From Palsa-504 sp963795795 (lineage in GTDB: Bacteria > Actinomycetota > Actinomycetes > Streptosporangiales > Streptosporangiaceae): a stretch of 64,000 nt of DNA. The position numbers were made by a program, and so were the translations under genes. The notes beneath the pieces are model-generated. The model was given only the letters and a program-made list of their open reading frames with translations, was not told the DNA's origin and did not search any database. Positions 27,076 to 34,990 of the stretch are shown here, piece by piece (positions within the stretch are counted from its first letter, which is position 1; the number at the start of each line of letters is the position of its first letter). Location: the NCBI GenBank assembly GCA_963795795.1, contig CAWCJS010000003.1, positions 248,001 to 312,000 of the forward strand. The letters run 5' to 3'.

Positions 27076-27089
27076 ACTATTCTCGGGGG

Positions 27090-27515
27090 ATGACCGAACT
27101 GCTCGCCCTGTTCACCCAGGCCAGCAAGCTGCTGCGGGAAGCCACCGACGAGGCGATGAGCCGCCACGGCGTCCGGGTCGGCCAGCACATCGTGCTGAGC
27201 GTGCTCTGGGAGCAAGACGGGCTCACCCCCGGCGAGATCGCCCGCCGCCTGGCGGTCGCCACGCCCACCATCGTCAATACCGCGACCCGCATGGAGGAAG
27301 CTGGCCTGCTGGCCCGCAGGCCCGACCCGGACGACGCGCGCCTGGTCCGCCTCTACCTCACCCCGCATGCCAGGTCGGTGCGCGAACCGGTTAGGGAGGC
27401 TCGAGCCGGGCTGGAGCGGCGCGTCACCGCCACCCTCACCCCCGCCGAGCTTGACCACCTCCGTTCGGCCCTGGAGAAGATCATCGCCCAGTTCCGGGAT
27501 GGCCCGGAGAGGTGA
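27090..27515 (+). CDS. MarR-family transcriptional regulator
   Basis: 141 residues. The winged helix-turn-helix core is HIVLSVLWEQDGLTPGEIAR, RLAVATPTIVNTATRMEEAG and wing RRPDPDDARLVRLYLTPHA, flanked by dimerisation helices. CGGGGG precedes the ATG. It reads towards the EXPERA and SDR genes, separated by 37 bases, and may control them. Ligand unknown. Confidence 0.93.
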   Translation: MTELLALFTQASKLLREATDEAMSRHGVRVGQHIVLSVLWEQDGLTPGEIARRLAVATPTIVNTATRMEEAGLLARRPDPDDARLVRLYLTPHARSVREPVREARAGLERRVTATLTPAELDHLRSALEKIIAQFRDGPER

Positions 27516-27552
27516 CTTATGCGGTGTTTTACGGGCCTTCTACGATCAGGGC

Positions 27553-28128
27553 GTGACTTTGAATGATCCGTCAGGCGGCCTCGCGTGGCGCACAGTTCCG
27601 CTCCGGCAGCGGCGTTTCGACTGGGTGCTGCTGGCCTTCTTCGCGGTGAACCTGTGCTTCATCACCTACTTCATCGACATCGAGCAACTCACTATCCCGA
27701 ACGCGTTCCATTTCCAGTACCCGGCGTGGCCGCCGCACGCGATCGTCGACCTGGTGCACAACTACGGCAGGCACTACGATCCGCTGCTGATGGCCCGGCC
27801 GGCGTTCTGGAAGATGACGATCTGGATCGACGTGCTCTGGAACGGCCCGTTCTACGTGGCCGCCATCTACGCCATCGTCCGCGGCCGGGAGTGGATCCGG
27901 GTGCCCGCCCTGGTCTGGTCCGGCTCCATGAGCGCGGTCGTGCTGATCATCCTGGCGGAGGAGCACTCGGGGATATACCGCAGCCCGCACTTCGCCATGG
28001 TGCTCCTGCTCAACCTGCCGTGGCTGGCCCTGCCGGCGCTCACGATCGCCCGGATGTCCCGGGCGCATCCCTTCACCAAACCCGTCGCGTCGGCTCCTGC
28101 GGGCGCCGCGGGACCGGCCACCGCATGA
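27553..28128 (+). CDS. EXPERA-domain membrane protein (EBP/TMEM97-like)
   Basis: 191 residues from a GTG at 27553. Four hydrophobic helices: DWVLLAFFAVNLCFITYFID, the segment around FWKMTIWIDVLWNGPFYVAA, VPALVWSGSMSAVVLIILAE and HFAMVLLLNLPWLALPALT. The RRFDW start, FIDIEQL and the HSGIYRSPHF loop match the EXPERA fold, which in eukaryotes binds sterols. The bacterial role is unknown. Its stop overlaps the SDR remnant's ATG as ATGA. Confidence 0.8.
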   Translation: MTLNDPSGGLAWRTVPLRQRRFDWVLLAFFAVNLCFITYFIDIEQLTIPNAFHFQYPAWPPHAIVDLVHNYGRHYDPLLMARPAFWKMTIWIDVLWNGPFYVAAIYAIVRGREWIRVPALVWSGSMSAVVLIILAEEHSGIYRSPHFAMVLLLNLPWLALPALTIARMSRAHPFTKPVASAPAGAAGPATA

Positions 28129-28805
28129 GCGCCAGGCCGTTCGCGGCTACCTATGGTCCGTGGGCGCTGGTGGCCGGCGGCTCCGAGGGGCTCGGCGCCG
28201 CGTTCGCTCACGAACTCGGCCGCCGAGGCCTGCACCTGGTCCTGGTGGCCCGCCGGCCGGGCCCGCTGGAGCAGACGGCCGAACTGATCCGGCAGGCGAC
28301 CACGGCGCAGGTCCAGACCGTCACCGCCGACCTCGCCGCGCCCGGCGCGATCGACCTGGTCGCCGAGGCCATCGCGGACCGGCCGGTCGGCCTGGTCGTG
28401 GCCAACGCAGCGATATCACCCACCGGGTCATTCACCGCCATCAGCGAGGCCGACATAAGCGCGGTGGCCGACCTGAACTGCCGGGCCTCCGCCCTGCTCG
28501 CGCACCGGTTCCTGCCGCCCATGGTGAGCGCGGGCGTGGCGGGCTGATCCTCATGTCCTCCTGGCGGCCTGCAGGGAGTCCCGGCCTGGCCATGTACAGC
28601 GCGAGCAAGGCGTTCCTCCCCGGGGCCACCACTCCCGGCAGGTCGCGAGGTGGCCCTGGACGCGCTCGGGCACGGCTTCCGCGTGGTCCCCGGCCCGCTC
28701 AACAAGGTCAGCACGCTCGCCCTGGAGCGCTTGGCGCCCAAGCGGGCCGCCATCGCCGTATTCGGGCGGGCGTCAGCCGCGGCCCTGCGTGACCCGGCCG
28801 GATGA
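28125..28805 (+). pseudogene. Short-chain dehydrogenase/reductase, decayed
   Basis: The first frame has the SDR N-terminus WALVAGGSEGLGAAFAHELG with the TGxxxGxG-type turn and LVVANAAISPTG, then stops at 28547. A second frame carries GLILMSSWRPAGSPGLAMYSASKAF, i.e. the catalytic Ser-Tyr-Lys region. A third from about 28650 reads EVALDALGHGFRVVPGPLNK to a stop at 28805. Two frameshifts plus a missing piece after YSASKAF make this a genuine pseudogene rather than a single read error. It is translationally linked to the EXPERA gene. Confidence 0.75.
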
Positions 28806-28809
28806 CCCG

Positions 28810-29205
28810 TCAGCCGGGGCCGAGCAGGTCCCACCGGTTGCCGGCGATGTCGCGGAACACCGCCACCCGCCCGTAGGGCTCGGAGCGCGGCGGCGTGACA
28901 AACTCCACGCCTGCGGCGGTCATCCGCGCATGCGCGGCGCCGAAGTCGTCCACCTGCAGGAAGAACCCGACCCGGCCCGCCGCCTGCCTGCCGACCACGG
29001 CGGCCTGGTCCGGCCCGTCCGCCCGGGCCAGCAGCAGCCCCGTCGTCGCGCCAGGCGGCCGGACCACGACCCAGCGCTTGGGACGCCCATCCTTCGTCGT
29101 TAGGGCCGGAGAATCCTCCACGAGGTCGAAGCCCAGCACGCGGACAAAGAAGTCGATCGCCGGGTCGTACTCGTCGACCACGACGGCGATGAGGCTCAGA
29201 TGCAC
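28810..29205 (-). CDS. VOC-family (glyoxalase/dioxygenase-fold) protein
   Basis: 131 residues from a GTG at 29205 (VHLSLIAVVVDEYDPAIDFF). Two beta-alpha-beta-beta-beta units are visible; the second starts GRVGFFLQVDDFGAAHARM and ends GRVAVFRDIAGNRWDLLGPG, the usual C-terminus of this family. Such proteins act as lyases, dioxygenases or resistance proteins; the substrate cannot be inferred. It converges with the SDR remnant and diverges from the dehydrogenase operon. Confidence 0.88.
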   Translation of the reverse strand: MHLSLIAVVVDEYDPAIDFFVRVLGFDLVEDSPALTTKDGRPKRWVVVRPPGATTGLLLARADGPDQAAVVGRQAAGRVGFFLQVDDFGAAHARMTAAGVEFVTPPRSEPYGRVAVFRDIAGNRWDLLGPG

Positions 29206-29290
29206 GGCGCAAGCATAGGGAGTCCGGGCCCGGTCGGTAACGTAGCCGTGCGGTTCAACCTCACCTCCCACCCCGGATGGCAGCTGACCC

Positions 29291-30067
29291 ATGGACATCG
29301 CCGACTTCAGCCTCGACCTGTTCTCCCTGGCCGGGCGCAATGCCATCGTCACCGGCGGCAACACCGGCCTGGGCCGGGCCTTCTCCCTCGCCCTGGCCAA
29401 GGCCGGCGCGGACGTGTTCGCCGTCGGCCTGGCCGAAGACGACGGGACCACCCGCAGGCTCATCGAGGGCGCCGGGCGGCGGCTGGAGTTCGTGGTGGCC
29501 GACATCACGCAGCCTGGCGTGCCCGGGGACGTCATTCATCGCTGCGCCGAAACGCTCGGCTCGGTCGACATCCTGGTCAACAGCGCGGGCATCGCCCTAC
29601 TGGCCGGCGTGGAGGACTTCGGCCGACAGATGTGGGACCCGATGGTGTCGGTCAACCTGACGGCGGCGTTTGAACTGTCCTACGAGGCCAGCAAGTTCAT
29701 GATCGAGCAGGGATCCGGCAAGATCATCAACATCGCCTCGCTCTTCTCCTTCCTCGGCGGCCAGCGCTCACCCGCCTACGCCGCGACCAAGGCCGGGCTC
29801 GTGGGCTTCACCAAGGCCTACTGCGACGAGCTGGCGGCCCACAACATCCAGGTCAACGCCATCGCGCCGGGATACTTCAAGACCGCGATCACCGAGGCCA
29901 CCCGGGCCGATCCGGCCGCCGATCGCCGTATCGTCGAGCACATCCCGGCGGGCCGCTGGGGTGAGATCGCCGACCTGATGGGGGCCACCGTCTTCCTGGC
30001 CAGCCGGGCCGCCGACTACGTCAACGGCCACGTCCTGGTCGTCGACGGCGGGTACCTGGTCCGCTGA
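29291..30067 (+). CDS. SDR-family oxidoreductase (YgcW/KduD-like)
   Basis: 258-residue NAD(P)-dependent dehydrogenase. NAIVTGGNTGLGRAFSLAL is the cofactor turn, VDILVNSAGIALL the NAG segment, IINIASLFSF supplies Ser, and SPAYAATKAGLVG the YxxxK pair. The C-terminus YVNGHVLVVDGGYLVR is classical. It is most like 2-deoxy-gluconate/gluconate dehydrogenases. It heads an operon with an FAD oxidase and a sugar kinase, matching the composition of E. coli ygcW-ygcU-ygcE. Confidence 0.9.
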   Translation: MDIADFSLDLFSLAGRNAIVTGGNTGLGRAFSLALAKAGADVFAVGLAEDDGTTRRLIEGAGRRLEFVVADITQPGVPGDVIHRCAETLGSVDILVNSAGIALLAGVEDFGRQMWDPMVSVNLTAAFELSYEASKFMIEQGSGKIINIASLFSFLGGQRSPAYAATKAGLVGFTKAYCDELAAHNIQVNAIAPGYFKTAITEATRADPAADRRIVEHIPAGRWGEIADLMGATVFLASRAADYVNGHVLVVDGGYLVR

Positions 30068-30104
30068 CCAGCCGTTTGCGAGCACGATAAGGAGGCAACC
30101 GTTC

Positions 30105-31584
30105 ATGGCCCCATCCCGATCCGCGCTGAGCCGCCAGTCGATCGTCCAGGCGATGACCCACCTGCTCGGGCCCGGCTCCGTCGAGACCGGCGACGAGCAG
30201 CTGAAGGAGGCCAGCGTCGACCGGTTCAAGAAGTACACCTCCGTCCACGGCATCTACGACGGGCCGATCCCGGCCGCGATCGTCTACCCCAGGTCGGTCT
30301 ATGAGGTGGCGGTCATCCTCCGGTTCGCCGACAACCACCTCGTCAACGTCGTCCCCCGCACCGGCAGGACCGCGACGGAGGGCGGCCTGGAGACCGTGGT
30401 CGAGGACAGCTTGGTGGTCGACGGGTCGCGGATGAACGCGATCCTGTCGATTGACCCGGTGAACATGATGGCCACCGGGCAGTGCGGCGTCCGCCTCCAG
30501 GTCCTCGAGGACGCCGTGCGGGCCCAGGGCCTGACCACGGGGCACTCCCCGCAGTCCAAGCCGCTCGCCCAGCTGGGCGGCCTGGTCGCCACCCGGTCGA
30601 TCGGCCAGTTCTCCACCCTGTACGGCGGGATCGAAGACCTGGTGGTGGGCCTGGAGGCCGTCTTCCCGGGCGGGCAGGTCACCCGGATCAAGAACGTGCC
30701 CCGCCGGGCCGCGGGCCCGGACATCCGCCACATCGTGATCGGCAGCGAAGGCGCGCTGTGCTTCATCACCGAGGTGACGGTCAAGCTCTTCCGCTACCAG
30801 CCGGAGAACAACCGGTACTTCGGCTTCCTGGTCGACGAATTCGCCGACGGCATCGACGCCATCCGCGAGCTGATCACCGCGGGGTACCGGCCCTCGGTGT
30901 GCCGGGTCTACTCGCCCGAGGACGCCCGGCAGCACTTCGCCGACTTCTACCAGGGGAAGAACGTCGTCGTCCTCATCGCCGAGGGCCCGAAGGGCCTCGC
31001 CGACGCCACCGCGCAGGCGATCGATGAGCTCTTCGCCGCCCGCCCCCACGAGCGCGTCGACCCCGGCCGGATCCGGGACTGGTTCGAGAACCTCAACTGG
31101 GGCCAGGACAAGATCGACGCCGAGAAGGCCACCATGCTCAGGGATCACCACCTCGGGTACACGACCGAGGTGTCCGTCGACTGGTCGACGGGTCAGCGAG
31201 CTGTTCGGCGCCGTCATGAGCCGGATCCGGCGCGAGTTCCCGCGCATCGGCGACCTGACCATGCTCGGCGCGCACTCCTCGCACAGCTACCAGACCGGGA
31301 CGAACCTCTACTTCGTCTACGACTACACGATCACCTCCAGCCCCCGCGAGGAGATCGAGGTCTACCACAAGCCGCTGAACGCGATCATCGTCGAGGAGGC
31401 CCTGCGGCTGGGCGGGTCGATGGTGCACCACCACGGGATCGGCAAGTACCGCACGCCCTGGGTGACGCAGGAGCACGGCAGCGCCTACTACCTGCTGTCC
31501 ACCCTCAAGCAGGCGTTCGACCCCCGGAGCGTGATGAACGCGGGCACGATCTTCCCGCTGGAGCAGGGCCCCGGTGGCCCATGA
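30105..31584 (+). pseudogene. FAD-linked oxidase (YgcU/alkyl-DHAP-synthase-like), one-base frameshift
   Basis: About 492 residues once joined. The N-terminal FAD-binding_4 domain carries YPRSVYEVAVILRFADNH, NVVPRTGRTATEGG and DLVVGLEAVFPGG. The C-terminal FAD-oxidase domain carries GSMVHHHGIGKYRTPWV with the conserved His cluster. The frame shifts near 31190, where one extra G after CGACGG separates VSVDWST from VSELFGAVMSR. AAGGAGG precedes the ATG. Its stop overlaps the kinase start. Whether the break is real or an error needs the reads. Confidence 0.82.
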
Positions 31585-33023
31585 CGCCGTACCTGCTCGC
31601 CATCGACAACGGGTCGCAGAGCACCAAGGTGACGATCTTCGACCCGCGCGGTCGCCCGCTGGCCCAGGCCCGCCGGCCGCTGCGGCCCTACGACACCTCG
31701 GTCCCGGGGCACGCCGTCCACCCCGGCGACGACATCTGGGACTCCATCCGCGAGGCCTGCCGTGACGTCATCGCCCAGTTCACGGGAAACCCGGCCGACA
31801 TCGCGGCCGTCGGCCTGTGCACGATCCGGTACTGCCGGGCCTATCTGGCGGCCGACGGCACCCTGACCGAGCCGGTGCTGAGCTGGATGGACGAACGGGT
31901 CTCCCGCCCCTACGAGCCGACCAACCCCGCGACCCGCTACATCACCACCTCCTCCGGCTACATCACCCACCGCCTGACCGGCCAGTTCGTGGACACCGCG
32001 GCCAACTACCAGGGCGTCTGGCCCATCGACCAGGACACGGCCACCTGGTCGTACGACCCCGGCGCCTACGCCGCGACCGGCATGCCGCGCGACATGCTCT
32101 TCGACCTGGTCCCGCCGGGCGCCCTGCTCGGCGACGTGACCCGCGCGGCGGCCGAGGCAACCGGGATCCCGGCCGGGCTGCCGGTGTACGCCACGGCCAA
32201 CGACAAGGCGGTCGAGGCGCTGGGCTGCGGCCTGGCGGACGACGGGACCGTGCTGCTGTCGCTGGGCACCTACATCGCCGCGATGACCATCGGCTCCTCC
32301 TCGCGGAGCGCGGACGACAGCTACTGGGTCAACTTCGCGGCGCAGCCCGGGACGTACCTGTACGAGAGCACCGGGATCCGCCGCGGCATGTGGACGGTGA
32401 GCTGGTTCCAGAGCCTGCTGGAGGGCCCGCCCGGCGAGGAGCGGTTTTCCCGAACGCCGCGCCTGCAGGACACGCTCAACGCCGAGGCCAGCGCGCTAGC
32501 CCCCGGCTCCAACGGGCTGCTGACCGTGCATGACTGGCTCGCCCCCAGCCACGAGACCTGGCGTCGCGGTGCGCTGCTCGGGTTCGACGGCAGCCAGGGG
32601 CGCGCCCACATCTACCGGTCCATCCTGGAGGGCATCGCCCTGACGATGGCGAACCACACCGCGGCGATGGAGCATGCGCTAGGCCGCCGATCGCCGACGG
32701 TCCTGGTGTCCGGGGGCGGGTCCAGCTCGGACCTGATGATGCAGATCGTCGCCGCCGCCTTCGACCGCCCCGCGCGCCGCACCACGGTCAACGACGCCGC
32801 CGGCGTCGGGGCGGCCATCTGCGCTGCGGTCGGCTACGGCCTCTACCCGGACTGGGCGCAGGCCATGGCGGCGATGGTCACCGCCGGGGCCGAGTTCGCC
32901 CCCGACCCGCGAGCGGCCGCCGCCTACCAGAAGATCAACCAGGTGTACGCGGGCCTGACCGCCTACACCGACCCGCTGTTCCGCGCGATGGCCGAGGGCC
33001 TGCAGGGCCTGGACCGCGCCTGA
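31581..33023 (+). CDS. FGGY-family carbohydrate kinase (YgcE-like)
   Basis: 480 residues. The N-terminal actin-like domain begins YLLAIDNGSQSTKVTIFD, with VGLCTIRYCRAYL and SWMDERVSRP. The C-terminal ATPase region has VLLSLGTYIAAM, GILEGIALTM-like SILEGIALTMANHT and VLVSGGGSSSDLMMQI. The ATG at 31581 overlaps the preceding stop (ATGA). An upstream open frame joining it to the oxidase exists only because the oxidase is frameshifted. It phosphorylates a sugar or polyol that is not identifiable here. Confidence 0.92.
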   Translation: MTPYLLAIDNGSQSTKVTIFDPRGRPLAQARRPLRPYDTSVPGHAVHPGDDIWDSIREACRDVIAQFTGNPADIAAVGLCTIRYCRAYLAADGTLTEPVLSWMDERVSRPYEPTNPATRYITTSSGYITHRLTGQFVDTAANYQGVWPIDQDTATWSYDPGAYAATGMPRDMLFDLVPPGALLGDVTRAAAEATGIPAGLPVYATANDKAVEALGCGLADDGTVLLSLGTYIAAMTIGSSSRSADDSYWVNFAAQPGTYLYESTGIRRGMWTVSWFQSLLEGPPGEERFSRTPRLQDTLNAEASALAPGSNGLLTVHDWLAPSHETWRRGALLGFDGSQGRAHIYRSILEGIALTMANHTAAMEHALGRRSPTVLVSGGGSSSDLMMQIVAAAFDRPARRTTVNDAAGVGAAICAAVGYGLYPDWAQAMAAMVTAGAEFAPDPRAAAAYQKINQVYAGLTAYTDPLFRAMAEGLQGLDRA

Positions 33024-33044
33024 TCGGCGAGGCGGTTACCCCGA

Positions 33045-34514
33045 TTACCCCGAGAACCAGCGCGCGGGCGCCGGGCGGGTGTTGTGGTAGACGTGCTTCT
33101 TCTCCTGGTACTCGTCCAGGCCGGAGGGGCCCAGCTCGCGCCCGATGCCTGACTTGCCGAAGCCGCCCCATTCGGCCTGCGGCAGGTAGGGGTGGTAGTC
33201 GTTGATCCATACCGTGCCGTGGCGCAGCGCGCCCGCGACCCGCTCGGCCCGGCCCGAGTCGGTGGTCCATACCGCGCCCGCCAGGCCGTAGGCGGTGTCG
33301 TTGCCGAGCAGGATCGCCTCCTCCTCGGTCCGGAACCGCTCGACGGTCACCAGCGGCCCGAACACCTCATCCTGCACCACCGCCATGTCCCGCCGGCACC
33401 CGGCGAACACCGTCGGCCGCAGGAAGAACCCGTCGGCCAGCGCGGGCTCGGCCGGCCGGCTCCCGCCCGCCCGCAATTCCGCGCCCTCGGCCAGCCCCAG
33501 CGCGATGTACCGCTCCACCTTGGCCCGGTGCGCGGCGGAGATCAGCGGGCCGCACTCGGTGTCCGGGTCCAGGCCGCTGCCAAGCCTGATCCGGTCGGCG
33601 CGCGCCGCGAGTTCGGCGACGAAGCTGTCGTGCAGGCTGTCCTCGACGATCAGCCGGGCGCCCGCCGAGCACACCTGCCCCGAGTGCAGGAACGCGGCGG
33701 TCAGCGCGTTGTCGACGACCGTGTCGAAGTCGGTGTCGGCGAAGACGATGTTCGGGTTCTTCCCGCCGAGCTCGAGCGCGACGCGGCGCACCCCGCGGGC
33801 CGCCGCGGCCATGATCCGCTCGCCCGTGACCAGCCCGCCGGTGAACGAGATCAGGTCGATCCCAGGGTGCGCGACTAGCGCCTGGCCGACCGTCCCGCCC
33901 TGGCCGAGCAGCAGGTTCACCGCCCCCGGCGGCACGCCGGCCTCCTCGGCCAGCGCGACGAGCGCGATCGTGGACAGCGGGGTCAGCTCGCTAGGCTTGA
34001 GCACCGCGGTGTTGCCCGCCGCCAGCGCGGGCGCGAGCTTCCACGAGATCTGCAGCAGCGGGTAGTTCCACGGGGCGATCAGGGCGCAGACGCCGACGGG
34101 CTCGTGCATAATCCGGCTGACCACGCCCGTCCGGCCCGGGTCGACCACGCGCCCCGCGTGCGACCCGGCTATCCCCGCGTAGTACCGGAACACGGCGGTC
34201 GTGTCGTCCACGTCGGCGCGGGCCTCGTTGAGCGTCTTGCCCGTGTCCAGGCTCTCGGTGTGCGCGAGCTGTTCCTTGTCCCGCTGCAGCAGGTCGGCGA
34301 TCTTGCCGAGCAGCGCCGTCCGCTCGGCCATCGTCGAGTGGCGCCACGGGCCCTGATCGAACGCGTCCCGGGCGGCCGCCACGGCCGCGTCGACGTCGGA
34401 CGCGGAGGCCTCGGCGACGGTCTCCAGCGGGGTCGCGTCGAACGGGTTGATCGTCTGCGCGGTGCCCTCGTCCGAGGCCGGTGTCCACTTGCCCGCGATG
34501 TACAGATTTTTCAC
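33045..34514 (-). CDS. NAD(P)-dependent aldehyde dehydrogenase (betaine-aldehyde type)
   Basis: 489 residues. Catalytic Cys in HSGQVCSAGARL, general-base Glu in ALELGGKNPN, and cofactor segment PWNYPLLQISWKLAPALAAG. The usual FTGS motif reads FTGGLVTG here. EVFGPLVTVERF and the C-terminal WINDYHPYLPQAEWGG with YQEKKHVYHN resemble glycine-betaine aldehyde dehydrogenases. It converges with the kinase operon and may oxidise an aldehyde from that pathway, but choline oxidation is equally possible. Confidence 0.92.
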   Translation of the reverse strand: MKNLYIAGKWTPASDEGTAQTINPFDATPLETVAEASASDVDAAVAAARDAFDQGPWRHSTMAERTALLGKIADLLQRDKEQLAHTESLDTGKTLNEARADVDDTTAVFRYYAGIAGSHAGRVVDPGRTGVVSRIMHEPVGVCALIAPWNYPLLQISWKLAPALAAGNTAVLKPSELTPLSTIALVALAEEAGVPPGAVNLLLGQGGTVGQALVAHPGIDLISFTGGLVTGERIMAAAARGVRRVALELGGKNPNIVFADTDFDTVVDNALTAAFLHSGQVCSAGARLIVEDSLHDSFVAELAARADRIRLGSGLDPDTECGPLISAAHRAKVERYIALGLAEGAELRAGGSRPAEPALADGFFLRPTVFAGCRRDMAVVQDEVFGPLVTVERFRTEEEAILLGNDTAYGLAGAVWTTDSGRAERVAGALRHGTVWINDYHPYLPQAEWGGFGKSGIGRELGPSGLDEYQEKKHVYHNTRPAPARWFSG

Positions 34515-34577
34515 GCCGTGCTCCCATGCCTGCGCCGGACGACGCTCACTATAGACGCGGCGGCTCTGGGCATGGGT

Positions 34578-34607
34578 CTGCGGCCCGGCTGTGGGCGCGG
34601 GCCGCAG
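34578..34607 (-). terminator. GC-rich hairpin after the 65-residue gene
   Basis: CTGCGGCCCG (34578-34587) pairs perfectly with CGGGCCGCAG (34598-34607) around a ten-base loop. It lies 25 bases past the stop of the small minus-strand gene. No clear T-run follows, as is common in high-GC terminators. Confidence 0.6.
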
Positions 34608-34631
34608 GTTGGTGGGTGCTGGGTTGCGTGG

Positions 34632-34829
34632 TCAGACCAGGGGCTCGAGGCGGGGGCTGGTAACCGGGCGCAGACGGCGCCAGAGGCGGTAGGTGAGGGG
34701 CTGGCGGTGCTTGGCGGGGCCGGCCTCGGCCTGGAACTGGCGGGCGAAGCTCTGCTGGGCGGCATCGGCGAGCAGGTCGCGGCGGTGCTCGGCGGCCAGT
34801 TGCCTGCTGATCTCCGGGTTGATGAACAT
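34632..34829 (-). CDS. Small basic protein of unknown function
   Basis: 65 residues: MFINPEISRQLAAEHRRDLL, then a helical AAQQSFARQFQAEAG and a basic tail TYRLWRRLRP. AGGAG lies seven bases upstream of the ATG. Short proteins with this N-terminus recur in actinomycetes and usually stand alone. It is divergent from the LAL regulator. Function unknown. Confidence 0.75.
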   Translation of the reverse strand: MFINPEISRQLAAEHRRDLLADAAQQSFARQFQAEAGPAKHRQPLTYRLWRRLRPVTSPRLEPLV

Positions 34830-34990
34830 TGTTTTCTCCTGTCTGGTTCAGTTCTGTGGTCTGGGGCTTCTTAGCGGGCCTGGCCTTGGTGCGTTCCGGC
34901 CATGACATGAGAATGCGCTGGCAGCGGGGGTCGCCACATCTGCAGCAATGCGTATTCCGGCCTGCGGGAAATGACTACGCCACTGGAGAA

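Noticed and set aside
30105..33023. Single fused FAD-oxidase/kinase protein of 972 residues
   Set aside because: The fusion arises only because the oxidase frame breaks near 31190. The oxidase C-terminus continues in another frame to a stop overlapping the kinase ATG.
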